From Saprospiraceae bacterium (GTDB lineage: Bacteria > Bacteroidota > Bacteroidia > Chitinophagales > Saprospiraceae): a stretch of DNA of 64,000 nt. Numbering within the stretch: position 1 is the first letter of the stretch; each line of letters opens with the position of its first letter. The position numbers were made by a program, and so were the translations under genes. The stretch is taken from assembly GCA_013001595.1 (NCBI GenBank), contig JABDMH010000152.1:36201-100200 (forward strand), written 5' to 3'. The notes under the pieces were generated by a model. That model was not told the origin of the DNA, searched no databases, and worked only from the letters and a program-made list of their open reading frames with translations. Below, piece by piece: positions 18,575 through 28,900 of this stretch.

Positions 18575-19018
18575 TTAAAATTTAAAAGATTCTGGCTGTT
18601 GAGCCTGGTGAGGATGGTTTGGTCCGCTATACACAAATAGCTTCTTAATCATTTGACGCCCCAAACGATTTTTGGGCAGCATACCTTTCACGGCTTTTTC
18701 TACGATCTGCTCTGGTCTCTTAGCAAGAATCTCACTGGCCAATTTCTTCTTCTGTCCTCCTGGGTACCCCGAGTAGCTCAAATACACCTTCGAATCCCAT
18801 TTGCGGCCAGTAAATCTTATCTTTTCAGCATTGACGACAATAACATTGTCACCACAATCAACATGCGGTGTATAGGATGCCTTGTGCTTGCCCTTTAAGA
18901 CATGTGCAATGCGTGAGCATATTCTTCCTACAGTTTCTCCTTCTGCATCCACCACAAACCAGCTGCGCTTTACATCTTCCTTGCGCGTCGAGGGTGTCTT
19001 AAAACTTAGTGTATCCAC
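18575..19018 (-). CDS. rplM: 50S ribosomal protein L13
   Basis: 147 residues. L13 marks are SWFVVDAEGETVGRICSRIA, GKHKASYTPHVDCGDNVIVV and the C-terminal KRPEQIVEKAVKGMLPKN. It is the first gene of the translation cluster and has a -7 box (TACATTTGC) about 55 bases upstream. Confidence 0.97.
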   Translation of the reverse strand: MDTLSFKTPSTRKEDVKRSWFVVDAEGETVGRICSRIAHVLKGKHKASYTPHVDCGDNVIVVNAEKIRFTGRKWDSKVYLSYSGYPGGQKKKLASEILAKRPEQIVEKAVKGMLPKNRLGRQMIKKLFVYSGPNHPHQAQQPESFKF

Positions 19019-19071
19019 GATAAAATATCTTTAAGATGACTGAACTAAATCCGTTTCTTATCAAAGTGCGG

Positions 19072-19080
19072 GCAAATGTA
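19072..19080 (-). promoter_or_regulatory. rplM operon promoter -7 box
   Basis: The minus strand reads TACATTTGC, matching TAnnTTTG(C). Upstream sequence is a run of A/T. The predicted leader is about 45 bases. Confidence 0.6.
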
Positions 19081-19321
19081 TACTTTTTTTCTACAAAAAA
19101 ACACATTCATCGCAAGAAAAATCCATTTTGGAAAAGTGTAAGTCCCTGAAAAACAGTCGAATTTTCGCTCAAGTTTTTTGGTGGACTAGGAGTAAGAACA
19201 TCAGTGCCAGAAAAAATACACCCTGATCACTAAACCCAAGATTCATCGAGCTGTTATAAGACCGTTTTGTGGATGCAGGTCAATTTCTACAAGTCCTCTC
19301 TCATTGGATGTGAGTTATACA
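19081..19321. other. divergent intergenic region between rplM and fni
   Basis: The whole gene-free stretch is 19019-19415. It holds the rplM promoter (minus) and the fni promoter (plus). Between them I see only AT-rich sequence without an ORF or RNA fold that I can support. Confidence 0.5.
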
Positions 19322-19354
19322 TTTGGGCCGTCGAAGGAAGCTCGCTACCTTTGC
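19322..19354 (+). promoter_or_regulatory. fni promoter with both Bacteroidota elements
   Basis: TTTG at 19322-19325 is followed by exactly 20 bases and then TACCTTTGC at 19346-19354. This is the full -33/-7 arrangement. The predicted start is near 19361, giving a leader of about 55 bases before the fni TTG. Confidence 0.68.
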
Positions 19355-19415
19355 TGTACCGTCGATGGAAGCTGTACTGCACATTTGATATAACATTTAG
19401 AGAAAAGAAAACGCC

Positions 19416-20438
19416 TTGAAGGAGGATAAACAGAGCATACGGAAGCGCAAAACGGATCATATCCAGATGGCTTTTGAAGCACAGGTATCTCGAGAAGAGT
19501 TGGATACAAGATTCGCCTACGATCCGATGTTAAGCAGTCATCCAAAACAAGGATTGGAGTCTATCTCGTTTTTAGGTAGGCACCTTGCATTGCCCATCTG
19601 GGTAAGTAGCATGACCGGTGGAACAGAACTAGCCGCGAAAATCAATCGGAACCTCGCTCGAGCATGTGCGGAGTTTGGCATGGGAATGGGTTTGGGTTCT
19701 TGTCGTTCCTTGTTGGAAGGGAACGACCGATTGAGTGACTTCAATGTTCGTCACATCATTGGTGAAGATCTGCCTTTATATGGAAACTTAGGCATTGCCC
19801 AGGTAGAGCAACTGCTAAAAGATCGAAAGTTCCATGCATTCGATGATCTAATCGATAGACTGCAGTTGGATGGATTGATTATTCATGTCAATCCCCTTCA
19901 AGAGGCACTTCAGCCTGAGGGAGATTCCATCAATGAGGTTCCCCTAGAGACCATCAAACGGCTCATAGACTGCACTTCTTGCAGATTGATTGTGAAAGAG
20001 GTGGGACAAGGATTTGGCTACAATAGCCTAAAAGAAATGTTCCAGCTACCCTTGGCCGCGATTGATTTCGGTGCCAGTGGTGGCACTAACTTTGCACTTT
20101 TGGAAATGATGCGAAGTGACGATTATGGATTGGCCAAGCATCTGGGTCCTTTATCTCGAGTAGGGCACAGCGCTGAGCAAATGGTGCAATACACCAATAG
20201 AATTTGTGATGAGTTGGGAGACCTTCGCCTATGCCCTTCTGTGATCGTAAGTGGCGGAGTAGCGAATTTTTTAGATGGCTTCTACTACATCAGCAAACTC
20301 AGCATACCAGGTATTTATGGTCAAGCATCGGCATTTTTAAAACATGCGATGCAAGATTACCAGTCGCTACATGACTATGTACAAGCTCAGTCCATGGGCT
20401 TGGACTTGGCCAAAGCTTATTTAAGTATTAAAGCATGA
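19416..20438 (+). CDS. fni: type 2 isopentenyl-diphosphate delta-isomerase
   Basis: An FMN- and NAD(P)H-dependent isomerase that interconverts isopentenyl and dimethylallyl diphosphate. 340 residues. Motifs: RKTDHIQMAF near the N-terminus, WVSSMTGGT, GMGLGSCRSLLE, HVNPLQEALQPEGD and DFGASGGTNFALLE. The start must be the TTG at 19416: a stop lies at 19398 in the same frame, there is no ATG before the conserved N-terminal block, and the TTG precedes AAGGAGGAT. Its stop overlaps the HMG-CoA reductase ATG by four bases. Confidence 0.92.
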   Translation: MKEDKQSIRKRKTDHIQMAFEAQVSREELDTRFAYDPMLSSHPKQGLESISFLGRHLALPIWVSSMTGGTELAAKINRNLARACAEFGMGMGLGSCRSLLEGNDRLSDFNVRHIIGEDLPLYGNLGIAQVEQLLKDRKFHAFDDLIDRLQLDGLIIHVNPLQEALQPEGDSINEVPLETIKRLIDCTSCRLIVKEVGQGFGYNSLKEMFQLPLAAIDFGASGGTNFALLEMMRSDDYGLAKHLGPLSRVGHSAEQMVQYTNRICDELGDLRLCPSVIVSGGVANFLDGFYYISKLSIPGIYGQASAFLKHAMQDYQSLHDYVQAQSMGLDLAKAYLSIKA

Positions 20439-21787
20439 CTAAGGGTAAACCAATAAGTGGATTCTCCAAGTTGTCCAAACGAGGCAAACTCAAATGGATC
20501 GTGGAAAACTTTTTTATCGATCCGGAACGTGTGATGAAGGAGTTAACCTCATTCTGGTTACCTGATCAGGAAAAACAAAAGGTGTTGGACCGATTTAGTG
20601 AAAACACGATTAGTAATTTTCACCTACCCTATGGCGTAGCGCCAAATTTTGTGATCAATGGGAGGACCTATTGTGTTCCAATGGTTACGGAAGAAAGCTC
20701 TGTCGTGGCGGCAGCAGCTAAGTCAGCTAAGTACTGGTTCTCTCGAGGGGGTTTTACTGCTGAAGTATTGTCAACCAAGAAAATCGGACAAATTCACTTC
20801 ATCTGGCCTGGCGATATCAAGGTCATTGAAAGCCGCCTGGATGATCTCCGGGATCGTATGTTGTCTGAGGCAAAATCTTTGACCTACAACATGGAGCGAA
20901 GAGGTGGAGGCGTCGGTGATTTTACGTTGGTCGATTTTTCAGATCAGGTGGAGCACACCTACCAATTGAGAATCTCTTTTGAAACAGCAGACTCAATGGG
21001 TGCCAATTTCATCAACTCAGTGCTTGAAAGCTTTGCCAAGACATTTGTCTACTCGATACGGGGAAACCATCAATTTGGCGAAGATCGCCATCGGATCGAG
21101 GTGTTGATGGCCATCCTCTCAAATTACAGCCCATCTTGCTTAGTTCGATCTTCGGTATCATGTGGCATCGAGGAGCTGGGTAGTTTTGGCAACTATTCAG
21201 CACATGACCTCGCCAAACGATTTGAGAAAGCCATAAACATTGCTCGTGTAGATCCCTATCGTGCCACTACCCACAACAAAGGTATTTTTAATGGTATCGA
21301 TGCCGTTGTTCTGGCAACCGCCAATGACTTTAGAGCTGTAGAAGCCAATGGACATGCCTATGCAGCTAGATCTGGCTCTTATCAAAGTCTTACTCAATGT
21401 ACGGTTGGCGACGGAAAGTTTACCTTTTGGATTGAGCTTCCATTGTCAGTAGGTACCATCGGAGGACTGACGAAGCTTCATCCCTTGGCAAAGCACTCCT
21501 TGGAACTGCTAGGTAATCCCACAGCCAAAGAACTCATGCAAATCATCGCCTCAATGGGTTTGGCTCAGAATTTTGCAGCCATCAAGTCTTTGATCACTAC
21601 CGGCATCCAACAAGGCCATATGCAGATGCATCTGGTAAATATTTTGTCTCATCTCCAAGCTTCGGAAGCAGAAATCAAAGCTGCCCTAAAGCACTTTGCA
21701 AATCAAACCGTTTCCCAAGCTGCAGTTCGTGATTTTCTATGCATCTTGCGCAGCCCGGTTGGCGACCATTCATCTTCTCGAGGATAA
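20435..21787 (+). CDS. mvaA: hydroxymethylglutaryl-CoA reductase, class II type
   Basis: Reduces HMG-CoA to mevalonate. 450 residues, close to class II bacterial reductases. The catalytic Glu lies in TEESSVVAAAAKSAKYW. Other family blocks are ENTISNFHLPYGVAPNF (substrate-binding), NGIDAVVLATANDFRAVEANGHAYA (cofactor and catalytic region) and GTIGGLTKLHPLAK. Together with fni and the downstream GHMP kinase it indicates a mevalonate route to isoprenoids. It is translationally coupled to fni through ATGA. Confidence 0.92.
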   Translation: MTKGKPISGFSKLSKRGKLKWIVENFFIDPERVMKELTSFWLPDQEKQKVLDRFSENTISNFHLPYGVAPNFVINGRTYCVPMVTEESSVVAAAAKSAKYWFSRGGFTAEVLSTKKIGQIHFIWPGDIKVIESRLDDLRDRMLSEAKSLTYNMERRGGGVGDFTLVDFSDQVEHTYQLRISFETADSMGANFINSVLESFAKTFVYSIRGNHQFGEDRHRIEVLMAILSNYSPSCLVRSSVSCGIEELGSFGNYSAHDLAKRFEKAINIARVDPYRATTHNKGIFNGIDAVVLATANDFRAVEANGHAYAARSGSYQSLTQCTVGDGKFTFWIELPLSVGTIGGLTKLHPLAKHSLELLGNPTAKELMQIIASMGLAQNFAAIKSLITTGIQQGHMQMHLVNILSHLQASEAEIKAALKHFANQTVSQAAVRDFLCILRSPVGDHSSSRG

Positions 21788-21925
21788 ACCTATTGACTTA
21801 GAATGAGTTATCGAAGAGCTCCTCGTTTTAATGACTACAATGTTGCATGATATGCCTTGGGCCCTAGAAAAGGGCAATACATCTTGAAAAGAAAAATATA
21901 ATAAAAATTTAATACGACCTAGGTC

Positions 21926-21933
21926 TAAATTTG
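21926..21933 (+). promoter_or_regulatory. candidate -7 box upstream of the GHMP kinase
   Basis: TAAATTTG matches TAnnTTTG and lies 28 bases before the GTG start; no clear -33 partner is present. Confidence 0.35.
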
Positions 21934-21961
21934 TATTTTGCAGTCCTATCAAACTTAACCC

Positions 21962-22909
21962 GTGCCTCCAAAGCATTCATTCCGTGCGAACGGTAAGGTA
22001 TTACTCACAGGAGAATATCTCGTACTAGATGGAGCCCTCGCCCTGGGTATTCCTCTATCTGTGGGTCAGCGCATGCAGGTCAGCGAAGGCAGTGGTTCTG
22101 AGATTGTTTGGGAGAGTTTAAGACCCAACGGAGAGCAGTGGTTTACCGGTAGATTCGACTTGTTTGGATTTGATCCCATAAAAACCAGTGACGAGGCCGT
22201 TGCCTTACGTTTAAAAGAGATCTTTGAGTCTGCCGTCAGACTTAATAGTGATTTTCTTTCGAAATGGAAAAAATATCGGGTTCGCACAGAAATGGACTTT
22301 GAGCCAGAATGGGGCCTAGGCAGTAGCTCTACTTTAATCACATGTATTGCAGCTTGGGCTGATGTAGATCCATATGATCTGCTGGAGACTACTTTTGGAG
22401 GCTCAGGATATGACATCGCCTGTGCCATGTCCGATCATCCTGTCTTATATCAGTCTGATGATTTGGCCATCGATGTGCAAGATGCGGCATTCTCTCCCAG
22501 ATTTTCTGATAATCTATATTTTGTATATCTGGGCCAAAAGAGAGATACGCGTCTAGCTGCCAGGGAATATGCAGAAAAGAAAGTATCGTCCAAGGACATA
22601 AATGAGGTCAGTACCATCAGTAGATCTATTTGTACAGCTAACAACCTAAGTGAGTTTGACAGTCTATTGAAAGCCCACGAAGAGCTCATTGGTACCGTTC
22701 TGGGCAAAAAACCTGTTAAGCAAGATCTATTTGATAACTATTGGGGAGAAGTCAAGTCATTGGGTGCCTGGGGAGGTGATTTTGTACTTGCCACAAGCAG
22801 CAAGTCTGCGACCGAAACTGAAGCGTACTTCAAAAACAAAGGTTACCACACCTTTTTTCCATATAAGCAGCTTGCACTATGCAAGGCAGGTGTCAATGAG
22901 CAAGCTTGA
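21962..22909 (+). CDS. GYDIA-type GHMP kinase, probable mevalonate-pathway kinase
   Basis: A 315-residue GHMP-superfamily small-molecule kinase. The N-terminal motif is GKVLLTGEYLVLDGALALGIP, the ATP-binding motif 2 is GLGSSST, and the SGYDIACA motif marks the Bacteroidota GYDIA subfamily. The start is a GTG at 21962. Position directly after fni and HMG-CoA reductase points to mevalonate or phosphomevalonate phosphorylation, but the substrate is inferred from context. The remaining pathway enzymes (synthase, decarboxylase) are not in the window. Confidence 0.82.
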   Translation: MPPKHSFRANGKVLLTGEYLVLDGALALGIPLSVGQRMQVSEGSGSEIVWESLRPNGEQWFTGRFDLFGFDPIKTSDEAVALRLKEIFESAVRLNSDFLSKWKKYRVRTEMDFEPEWGLGSSSTLITCIAAWADVDPYDLLETTFGGSGYDIACAMSDHPVLYQSDDLAIDVQDAAFSPRFSDNLYFVYLGQKRDTRLAAREYAEKKVSSKDINEVSTISRSICTANNLSEFDSLLKAHEELIGTVLGKKPVKQDLFDNYWGEVKSLGAWGGDFVLATSSKSATETEAYFKNKGYHTFFPYKQLALCKAGVNEQA

Positions 22910-22976
22910 CAGACTACCTGAACCCTGATTCGCCCCTTTCATTCGATGTCCACTCCCGATGAACTTTAACATAGAT

Positions 22977-23046
22977 GAGAGTGTTTCATAATATTCACCT
23001 ATTTTTGTTAACGAAAAGGGGATCAAAAAACTATGGAAACACTCTC
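22977..23046. repeat. 11-bp inverted repeat flanking the nfu promoter and start codon
   Basis: Perfect arms GAGAGTGTTTC (22977-22987) and GAAACACTCTC (23036-23046) are 48 bases apart. The nfu -7 box lies between them and the right arm covers codons 2-5. The left arm is upstream of the predicted transcript start, so this looks like a DNA-level dyad rather than an RNA hairpin. Confidence 0.55.
23000..23007 (+). promoter_or_regulatory. nfu promoter -7 box
   Basis: TATTTTTG matches TAnnTTTG, with a leader of about 20 bases before the ATG at 23033. The box is bracketed by the 11-bp inverted repeat. Confidence 0.45.
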
Positions 23047-23644
23047 TAAAAGTCCGGTAATGCTCTATACGGAGCAAACTCCTAATCCAGAATCTCTGAA
23101 ATTTGTTACTAATCGGATGCTGTACAAGGGTACTGCTGATTTCAGGGAAGCCGAACTGGCCCTAGATTGGAGTCCCTTGGCTACCGCCCTATTTGAATTG
23201 CCTTATGTGAGGGGGGTATACATCTGCAATAATTTTGTGACCATAACCAAGGAACTTGCTTTTGCTTGGGAGGACATCATGCTGCTGCTGAAGGACTTCA
23301 TCAAGAACTATATTGATGAAGGTGGTGAAATCGTAAAAGAGGGCTTCGAAGAAGAAAAAAATCGAATAGAGGAAGAAACAGGAACGGCGTACCAATATAC
23401 TGGTGACGAAGCAGAACTGGTACAAAAGATCAAAGAGTTGATTGATACCTATGTTAAACCTGCCGTTGAGATGGATGGGGGTAATATCGAGTTTAAATCC
23501 TTTGATAAAGGAAAAGTAACCGTTATATTGCAGGGGTCTTGTAGTGGATGTCCCTCATCAACCGTTACCCTTAAAGCAGGAATTGAAGGAATGTTAAAAA
23601 GAATGATCCCAGAAGTCACTGAGGTGATATCTGAAATGGGATAA
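23033..23644 (+). CDS. Nfu/NifU-type iron-sulfur cluster carrier
   Basis: 203 residues with the two-domain Nfu layout. The N-terminal Nfu domain begins YTEQTPNPESLKFV (residues about 12-25) and runs to about residue 90. The C-terminal NifU-like domain carries DTYVKPAVEMDGGNIEF and the cluster-binding CxxC in GSCSGCPSS. It carries [4Fe-4S] clusters to client apoproteins. It is transcribed alone and closed by a strong terminator. Confidence 0.92.
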   Translation: METLSKSPVMLYTEQTPNPESLKFVTNRMLYKGTADFREAELALDWSPLATALFELPYVRGVYICNNFVTITKELAFAWEDIMLLLKDFIKNYIDEGGEIVKEGFEEEKNRIEEETGTAYQYTGDEAELVQKIKELIDTYVKPAVEMDGGNIEFKSFDKGKVTVILQGSCSGCPSSTVTLKAGIEGMLKRMIPEVTEVISEMG

Positions 23645-23677
23645 GAATATCCAAGAATTGGGTTTTGGGTGTATTTT

Positions 23678-23718
23678 ACGGCAGCGCTTTCTCCAAGAAA
23701 GTTGCTGCCGTTTTTTTT
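23678..23718 (+). terminator. intrinsic terminator after nfu
   Basis: Arms ACGGCAGC / GCTGCCGT with an inner CTTTC/GAAAG extension are followed by eight T (23711-23718). Confidence 0.88.
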
Positions 23719-23745
23719 AGATCGTAATAATAGAAATACATAACT

Positions 23746-24540
23746 ATGTCAGAGAAAGAGCTTAAGCTGCTTACCATGCAGGTTTTGCCCATTGCAGATG
23801 AGGCAGCGCAGTTCATAAAAGGTCAATATGGAAAGGTAGGCAGCAAAGACATTGAAGAGAAATCTCGTAACAGCTTAGTTTCGTTTGTCGATAAGCAGGC
23901 TGAAAAACTCTTGGTAGAGAGACTAAGCACCCTTTTACCCGATGCGACTTTTCTCACCGAAGAAGATACGATCATCAACGATAGATCAAATCTCGTCTGG
24001 ATCGTCGATCCACTTGATGGAACCACTAATTTCCTACAACAGATCCCGTTTTTCTCAGTCAGCATCGCCCTGGAACATGAGGGCACCATGGTCTTAGGCG
24101 TGGTGCAATCTATCCTTCAAGGTGAAACATTTTATGCCTGGCAAGGAGGTGGAGCATTTTGTAACAAGACACCGATCAAAGTAGATGATCCAAAAGGCTT
24201 AGACCAAACCGTCCTAGCCACAGGCTTTCCTTATGCCCATCGTACAGAAGCCTATTTACAGACCTTACAGGAATTCCTGGTCGAGGTGCAAGGCTTGCGA
24301 AGATTGGGATCAGCGGCCCTCGATATGGCCTACGTAGCTGCTGGGCGATTTGGTGCATACTATGAGTTTAACTTAAACATTTGGGATGTGGCCGCCGGCG
24401 CGACCATCGTGAGAGAAGCGGGTGGAGTGGTCAGTGGTTTTTATGACTCTGACGGCTGGAAAAATGGCAAGTACGTACTTGCTAGTGCACCTTCCATCAT
24501 TGACGATATGCGATCTGTTATTGCTCGTCATCATCCCTAA
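23746..24540 (+). CDS. inositol monophosphatase family protein
   Basis: 264 residues of the Mg-dependent IMPase/CysQ/FBPase superfamily. Metal-binding motifs: TEED at about residue 70, WIVDPLDGTTNF at about 85-96, and NIWDVAAGATIVREAGG near the C-terminus. It may dephosphorylate inositol phosphates or related sugar phosphates, or act in 3'-phosphoadenosine phosphate recycling; GTTNF favours the inositol phosphatase branch. It stands alone after the nfu terminator. Confidence 0.88.
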   Translation: MSEKELKLLTMQVLPIADEAAQFIKGQYGKVGSKDIEEKSRNSLVSFVDKQAEKLLVERLSTLLPDATFLTEEDTIINDRSNLVWIVDPLDGTTNFLQQIPFFSVSIALEHEGTMVLGVVQSILQGETFYAWQGGGAFCNKTPIKVDDPKGLDQTVLATGFPYAHRTEAYLQTLQEFLVEVQGLRRLGSAALDMAYVAAGRFGAYYEFNLNIWDVAAGATIVREAGGVVSGFYDSDGWKNGKYVLASAPSIIDDMRSVIARHHP

Positions 24541-24638
24541 GGCCATAATCCATATGTGTCATAGGGTAATCCAACAGCCTTACATCGGTTTTTTATCGTT
24601 GCTCATCTAATCTCTAATCAACTTGATTTTTTGATTAA

Positions 24639-24646
24639 TACCTTTG
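24639..24646 (+). promoter_or_regulatory. -7 box immediately before the MacB-like permease gene
   Basis: TACCTTTG lies only four bases from the ATG at 24651. If this is the true box, the transcript is nearly or fully leaderless. Confidence 0.45.
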
Positions 24647-24650
24647 AATT

Positions 24651-25895
24651 ATGCGATCGACATGGGTGGAGATCATCTTCGTGGCTTTAGATTCCGTCAG
24701 AGCTAATCTGTTAAGGTCAGTTCTTACACTATCGATCATCGCTTTTGGAATCATGGCTCTTGTTGGTATCCTTACTGCCATAGACAGCATTCTATTTTCC
24801 ATGACCGATAGCTTTTCTGGTCTAGGCGCAAACTCCTACAGCATACAACCAAAAAGTCTGGTCATTAAAAGCAATCGTAGGGGAAGACGATCAAAACGCG
24901 GCGAACCCATTACTTTCCAGCAAGCCATGAAATTTAAAGAAACCTTTGACTTTCCCGCCAGTGTTTCTGTTTCCTATCGAGGTACTCGAAATGCCGTAGT
25001 AAAGCACAGCAATGAGAAGTCAAATCCCAACATCGTCCTGAGGGGGGTAGATGAGAATTACCTCGATGTTTCTGGGCTCGATCTGGCAGCAGGAAGGAAT
25101 TTCACAAAAGGAGAAGTGCAAAATGGCACGCCCAAAGCAATCATTGGGAAAGACATTGTAGCCGTACTATTCAGGGACAATGAAGACGCTGCGTTGGACA
25201 AAGTAATTGCGGTAGGAAATATCAAATATCGTGTAATCGGTGTATTGGCATCCAAGGGATCGAATATGGATCAGAGTGAAGATAAACAGGTTTTAGCCCC
25301 AGTCACAAATGTAAAGCGATACTACGGCACCCTTCGAACGAATTATAACGTAAAGGTCGGTGTGAAAAACGCCCTAGATATCGATGATGCGATATCAGCT
25401 ACCACTGGGATCTTCCGAAATATTCGAAAGATGCGCATTGGCCAAGACAATGATTTTGAAATATTTAAGAGCGATGGAATTCTTGATTTACTAAAGGAAA
25501 ACACCTTCTATCTACGCATGGCAACCATTGCCATCGGTTTGATCACCCTGCTAGGAGCAGCGATAGGACTGATGAACATCATGCTGGTCTCTGTGACCGA
25601 GCGTACTCGTGAGATCGGGATACGCAAAGCCATCGGTGCCAATAGGAGAAGTATCCTGGTACAGTTTTTAACGGAAGCCGTGATCATCTGTCAGATGGGT
25701 GGTGTAGTGGGTATATTCCTGGGTATTATTATTGGCAATATCGTCACCCTGTTGATTGGCGGCCGCTTTCTCATACCCTGGGCATGGATGCTGCTAGGTA
25801 TATTTATTTGCATGCTGGTAGGTCTGATATCGGGACTCTATCCGGCACTCAAAGCCTCAAGGCTAGATCCAATTGAGGCTTTGCGACACGAATAG
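24651..25895 (+). CDS. ABC transporter permease, MacB/FtsX type
   Basis: 414 residues with the MacB topology: one transmembrane helix near residues 20-45 ([19 protein letters not shown]), a large periplasmic domain (about 46-280), then three C-terminal helices in the FtsX domain. The FtsX-typical [20 protein letters not shown] and [11 protein letters not shown] blocks are clear. It needs a separate ATPase, which is not adjacent. Relatives export lipoproteins, peptides or antibiotics; the substrate here is unknown. Confidence 0.88.
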   Translation: MRSTWVEIIFVALDSVRANLLRSVLTLSIIAFGIMALVGILTAIDSILFSMTDSFSGLGANSYSIQPKSLVIKSNRRGRRSKRGEPITFQQAMKFKETFDFPASVSVSYRGTRNAVVKHSNEKSNPNIVLRGVDENYLDVSGLDLAAGRNFTKGEVQNGTPKAIIGKDIVAVLFRDNEDAALDKVIAVGNIKYRVIGVLASKGSNMDQSEDKQVLAPVTNVKRYYGTLRTNYNVKVGVKNALDIDDAISATTGIFRNIRKMRIGQDNDFEIFKSDGILDLLKENTFYLRMATIAIGLITLLGAAIGLMNIMLVSVTERTREIGIRKAIGANRRSILVQFLTEAVIICQMGGVVGIFLGIIIGNIVTLLIGGRFLIPWAWMLLGIFICMLVGLISGLYPALKASRLDPIEALRHE

Positions 25896-25959
25896 GTCTT
25901 TCCTTCTCAAGGGAATCCTACTCTCTCATAATCAGATTACACTTCTGCATATATGTCTT

Positions 25960-25967
25960 TACCTTTG
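25960..25967 (+). promoter_or_regulatory. -7 box immediately before the helicase-nuclease gene
   Basis: TACCTTTG lies five bases before the ATG at 25973, the same very short spacing and same box as for the preceding gene. Confidence 0.45.
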
Positions 25968-25972
25968 ACCAT

Positions 25973-28900
25973 ATGATAGCTGAAAACCAGTCCAAAATCA
26001 AGACTTCAGATGCATTCCAAAGAGCTTATGATAGCCTCAATACTGCCCAAAAAGAAGCCGTTGAAGCAATAGATGGCCCTTTGCTTGTCGTGGCTGGTCC
26101 CGGCACCGGTAAAACCCAGATTCTTGCTTTACGCATTGGTAATATTTTAGCCAAAACCGATACACAACCCGGTAATATACTCTGCCTTACTTATACAGAT
26201 GCAGGTGCTGTGGCCATGCGGGCACGATTGCTAAAGTTCATTGGTCCCGATGCATATCGAGTGCAGGTACATACCTATCACTCTTTTTGCAATAAAGTGA
26301 TCCAAGAAGACCAAGATGTGTTTTCAGAGTATCTAGAGCTTCATCACATCACCGATCTGGAAAAAGCACAGATGCTCCGAGGCTTCATCGATCGGTTGGA
26401 CCATACGAACCCATTGAAACGACTAAGGGGAAACATGTATGCGGAGGCCAACCGCATGGATGATCTCTTTTCCCTAATGAAACGGGAGTCCTGGCGCCCA
26501 GAATTTCTGTTGGAGGCCATTGAGAAGGAATATAACAGCATCGAAAAGGATCCTGACAATTACTATAAAATAACACGCCAAGCATATAAGGTAGGTGACA
26601 AAAAACCCAACTACCATAAGAAAATGAAGCAAATGCAATTGCTTGCTGCTGCGGTGGAAGCTTTTGTGCCATTTCAAGAAATGATGCATGAGGCAGGAAG
26701 GTATGATTTTGACGATATGATCCACTGGGTCAAAACCATGTTTCAAGAAGATGAAGGATTTAAATCACAATACCAAGAACGTTTTCTCTACGTCCTGGTC
26801 GATGAATATCAAGATACCAATGGTGCTCAGAATGAAATCATCAAACTGCTCTGTGACTTTTGGGAAAGGCCCAACCTATTTGTGGTTGGGGATGATGACC
26901 AGGCCATTTTTCGGTTTCAAGGAGCCAACATCTCAAATCTCATCAACCTATATCGATCTTACGACCCCAAGGTGGTAGTACTTACCGAAAACTATCGGTC
27001 TACTCAAGTCATCCTAGATCATTCGGGTGCATTGATCAAGAACAATGCGGAACGCATTACCTCACAGATACCGGGCATCGAAAAGAAACTAATTGCTCAG
27101 TCCCGAATTGAAGCTGTTCATCCATCTATTCGCAAATATCAAAACGTGGTTCAAGAAGAGGCGGCTTTATTTGAGACGCTCAAGCACTTTCATCAAAGGA
27201 AAGTGCCACTGAATGAGATTGCAGTAATCTATCGGAAACACAGTCATGCCAGCAATCTGGTCAAGGCACTTAGTCAAGAGGGCATACCGTTGAGCATCAA
27301 GCAGCGGATCGACATTTTGAGCGAGCCCCTGGTACAGAACATCGAAAAGATTTTGACCTACCTGCACAATCAGTACGAGAGACCAGGCAGTGAAGAAAGT
27401 CTTTTATTTGAAATGATGCACTATCGCTTCTTTGATCTTCAGCCTGTTGATGTAGCAAAGTTGGCAACGTACTGCTGGGAAAATCGCAGCATGCGCAAAT
27501 TGAGGTATGCAATCCAAGATGAGAACCTACTGACAGATTTATCTCTTAAAGATCCTGATTCTTTTCTGACATTCGGAGCGCTCTTGACCGATTTAGAAAA
27601 GAGTATTCCACATGTGACCCTCCAGGTATTGTTTGAGCGGGTGTTGAAAAAAGCCAATGTCTTCAGGGAAATTATGTCTGGTAACCACCGGACCTATCAA
27701 ATACAAGTGATTGGTACTCTTTTCAATCATCTAAAAGCTGAATGCCAGCGCAATCCAGATCTCGATTTGGAAACCTTTCTTGATATACTCGTTCAAATGC
27801 GTGAGATGGATATTCAACTACCGATGCATAGCTTGGTCAGGGCCAAAGATGGCATAAACTTCATTACTGCTCATGGAGCCAAGGGCCTCGAGTTCACCTA
27901 TGTTTTTGTTATCGGTTGCAATCGTCGAAACTGGGAAAAGATCTGGGGCGGCCGAAGAGGGTATAAATTGCCCTCAACCATTGTCGATCCTGGCAGTGAA
28001 TCAGATGCAGAGGATGAGCGGCGACTGTTTTATGTGGCAATGACCAGAGCCAAGCAACACCTGCATTTTTCAAGTTTTAGTGAAGAACTGAATGGAATGC
28101 TTCGCGAACCCTCAGTCTTTCTAACCGAGATGATGGAGCACACGGAGATTGCGATACAGGATAATCACGCACTTGAGGAACAAACGATCAACTTTTATCA
28201 CCACCTGATCAATCCAAGAGAACGCAACATGCCCCTGATCGATCACGAGCTGATAGATAAATCTTTGGAGAGATTCCAGATGAATGCCACTGCCCTTGAT
28301 CAATATCTAACTTGTCCGCGGTCGTTTTACTTCGAAAGAATATTGCGGGTACCCCTGGCCAGCAATCAATACTTGGGATTCGGTAATGCTGTTCATGATG
28401 GCCTCGAAAGCATTGTAAGATGGGCAAATAAGGGTTTGGAAGCGAATGCCGAAAAATTGGTATCGCTCTATCAAGACGCCATGCGCACTTACCGCCCATA
28501 TTTCACTAAAAAACAATACGAGAATCTACTCAAACATGGTGAGCTCATCTTGCCTCAATATTTTGCAAAGTTTTGGCCTACCTGGCAACAAGCGGAGGAG
28601 CTTATTCCAGAGCTGGAAATCAAAGATACTGAGCATCGGGGTGTGCCGGTGAGGGGCAGACTAGACCTGATCGTCAAGCAGCGCGATGGATTCATCAAAG
28701 TCATTGATTTTAAGACCGGAAATACCGATCCCAACCGCAGAAGGAAGAAGTTGAAAAAACCGGAGAAACTCAATGAGCTTGGGGGCAACTACTGGAGGCA
28801 AATGGTTTTTTACAAACTCTTGTTGAGAGCGCACAAAGACCCAGCTTTACGTATGGACATTGGTGAAGTCAATTTCGTTGAGCCAAATGACCTTGGCGAG

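Noticed and set aside
16199..19100. Various plus-strand ORFs opposite the ribosomal genes
   Set aside because: Antisense shadows of highly conserved genes; no promoter or family motif.
19081..19321. Possible riboswitch or L13 leader near rplM
   Set aside because: The predicted leader is only ~45 bases and shows no strong fold.
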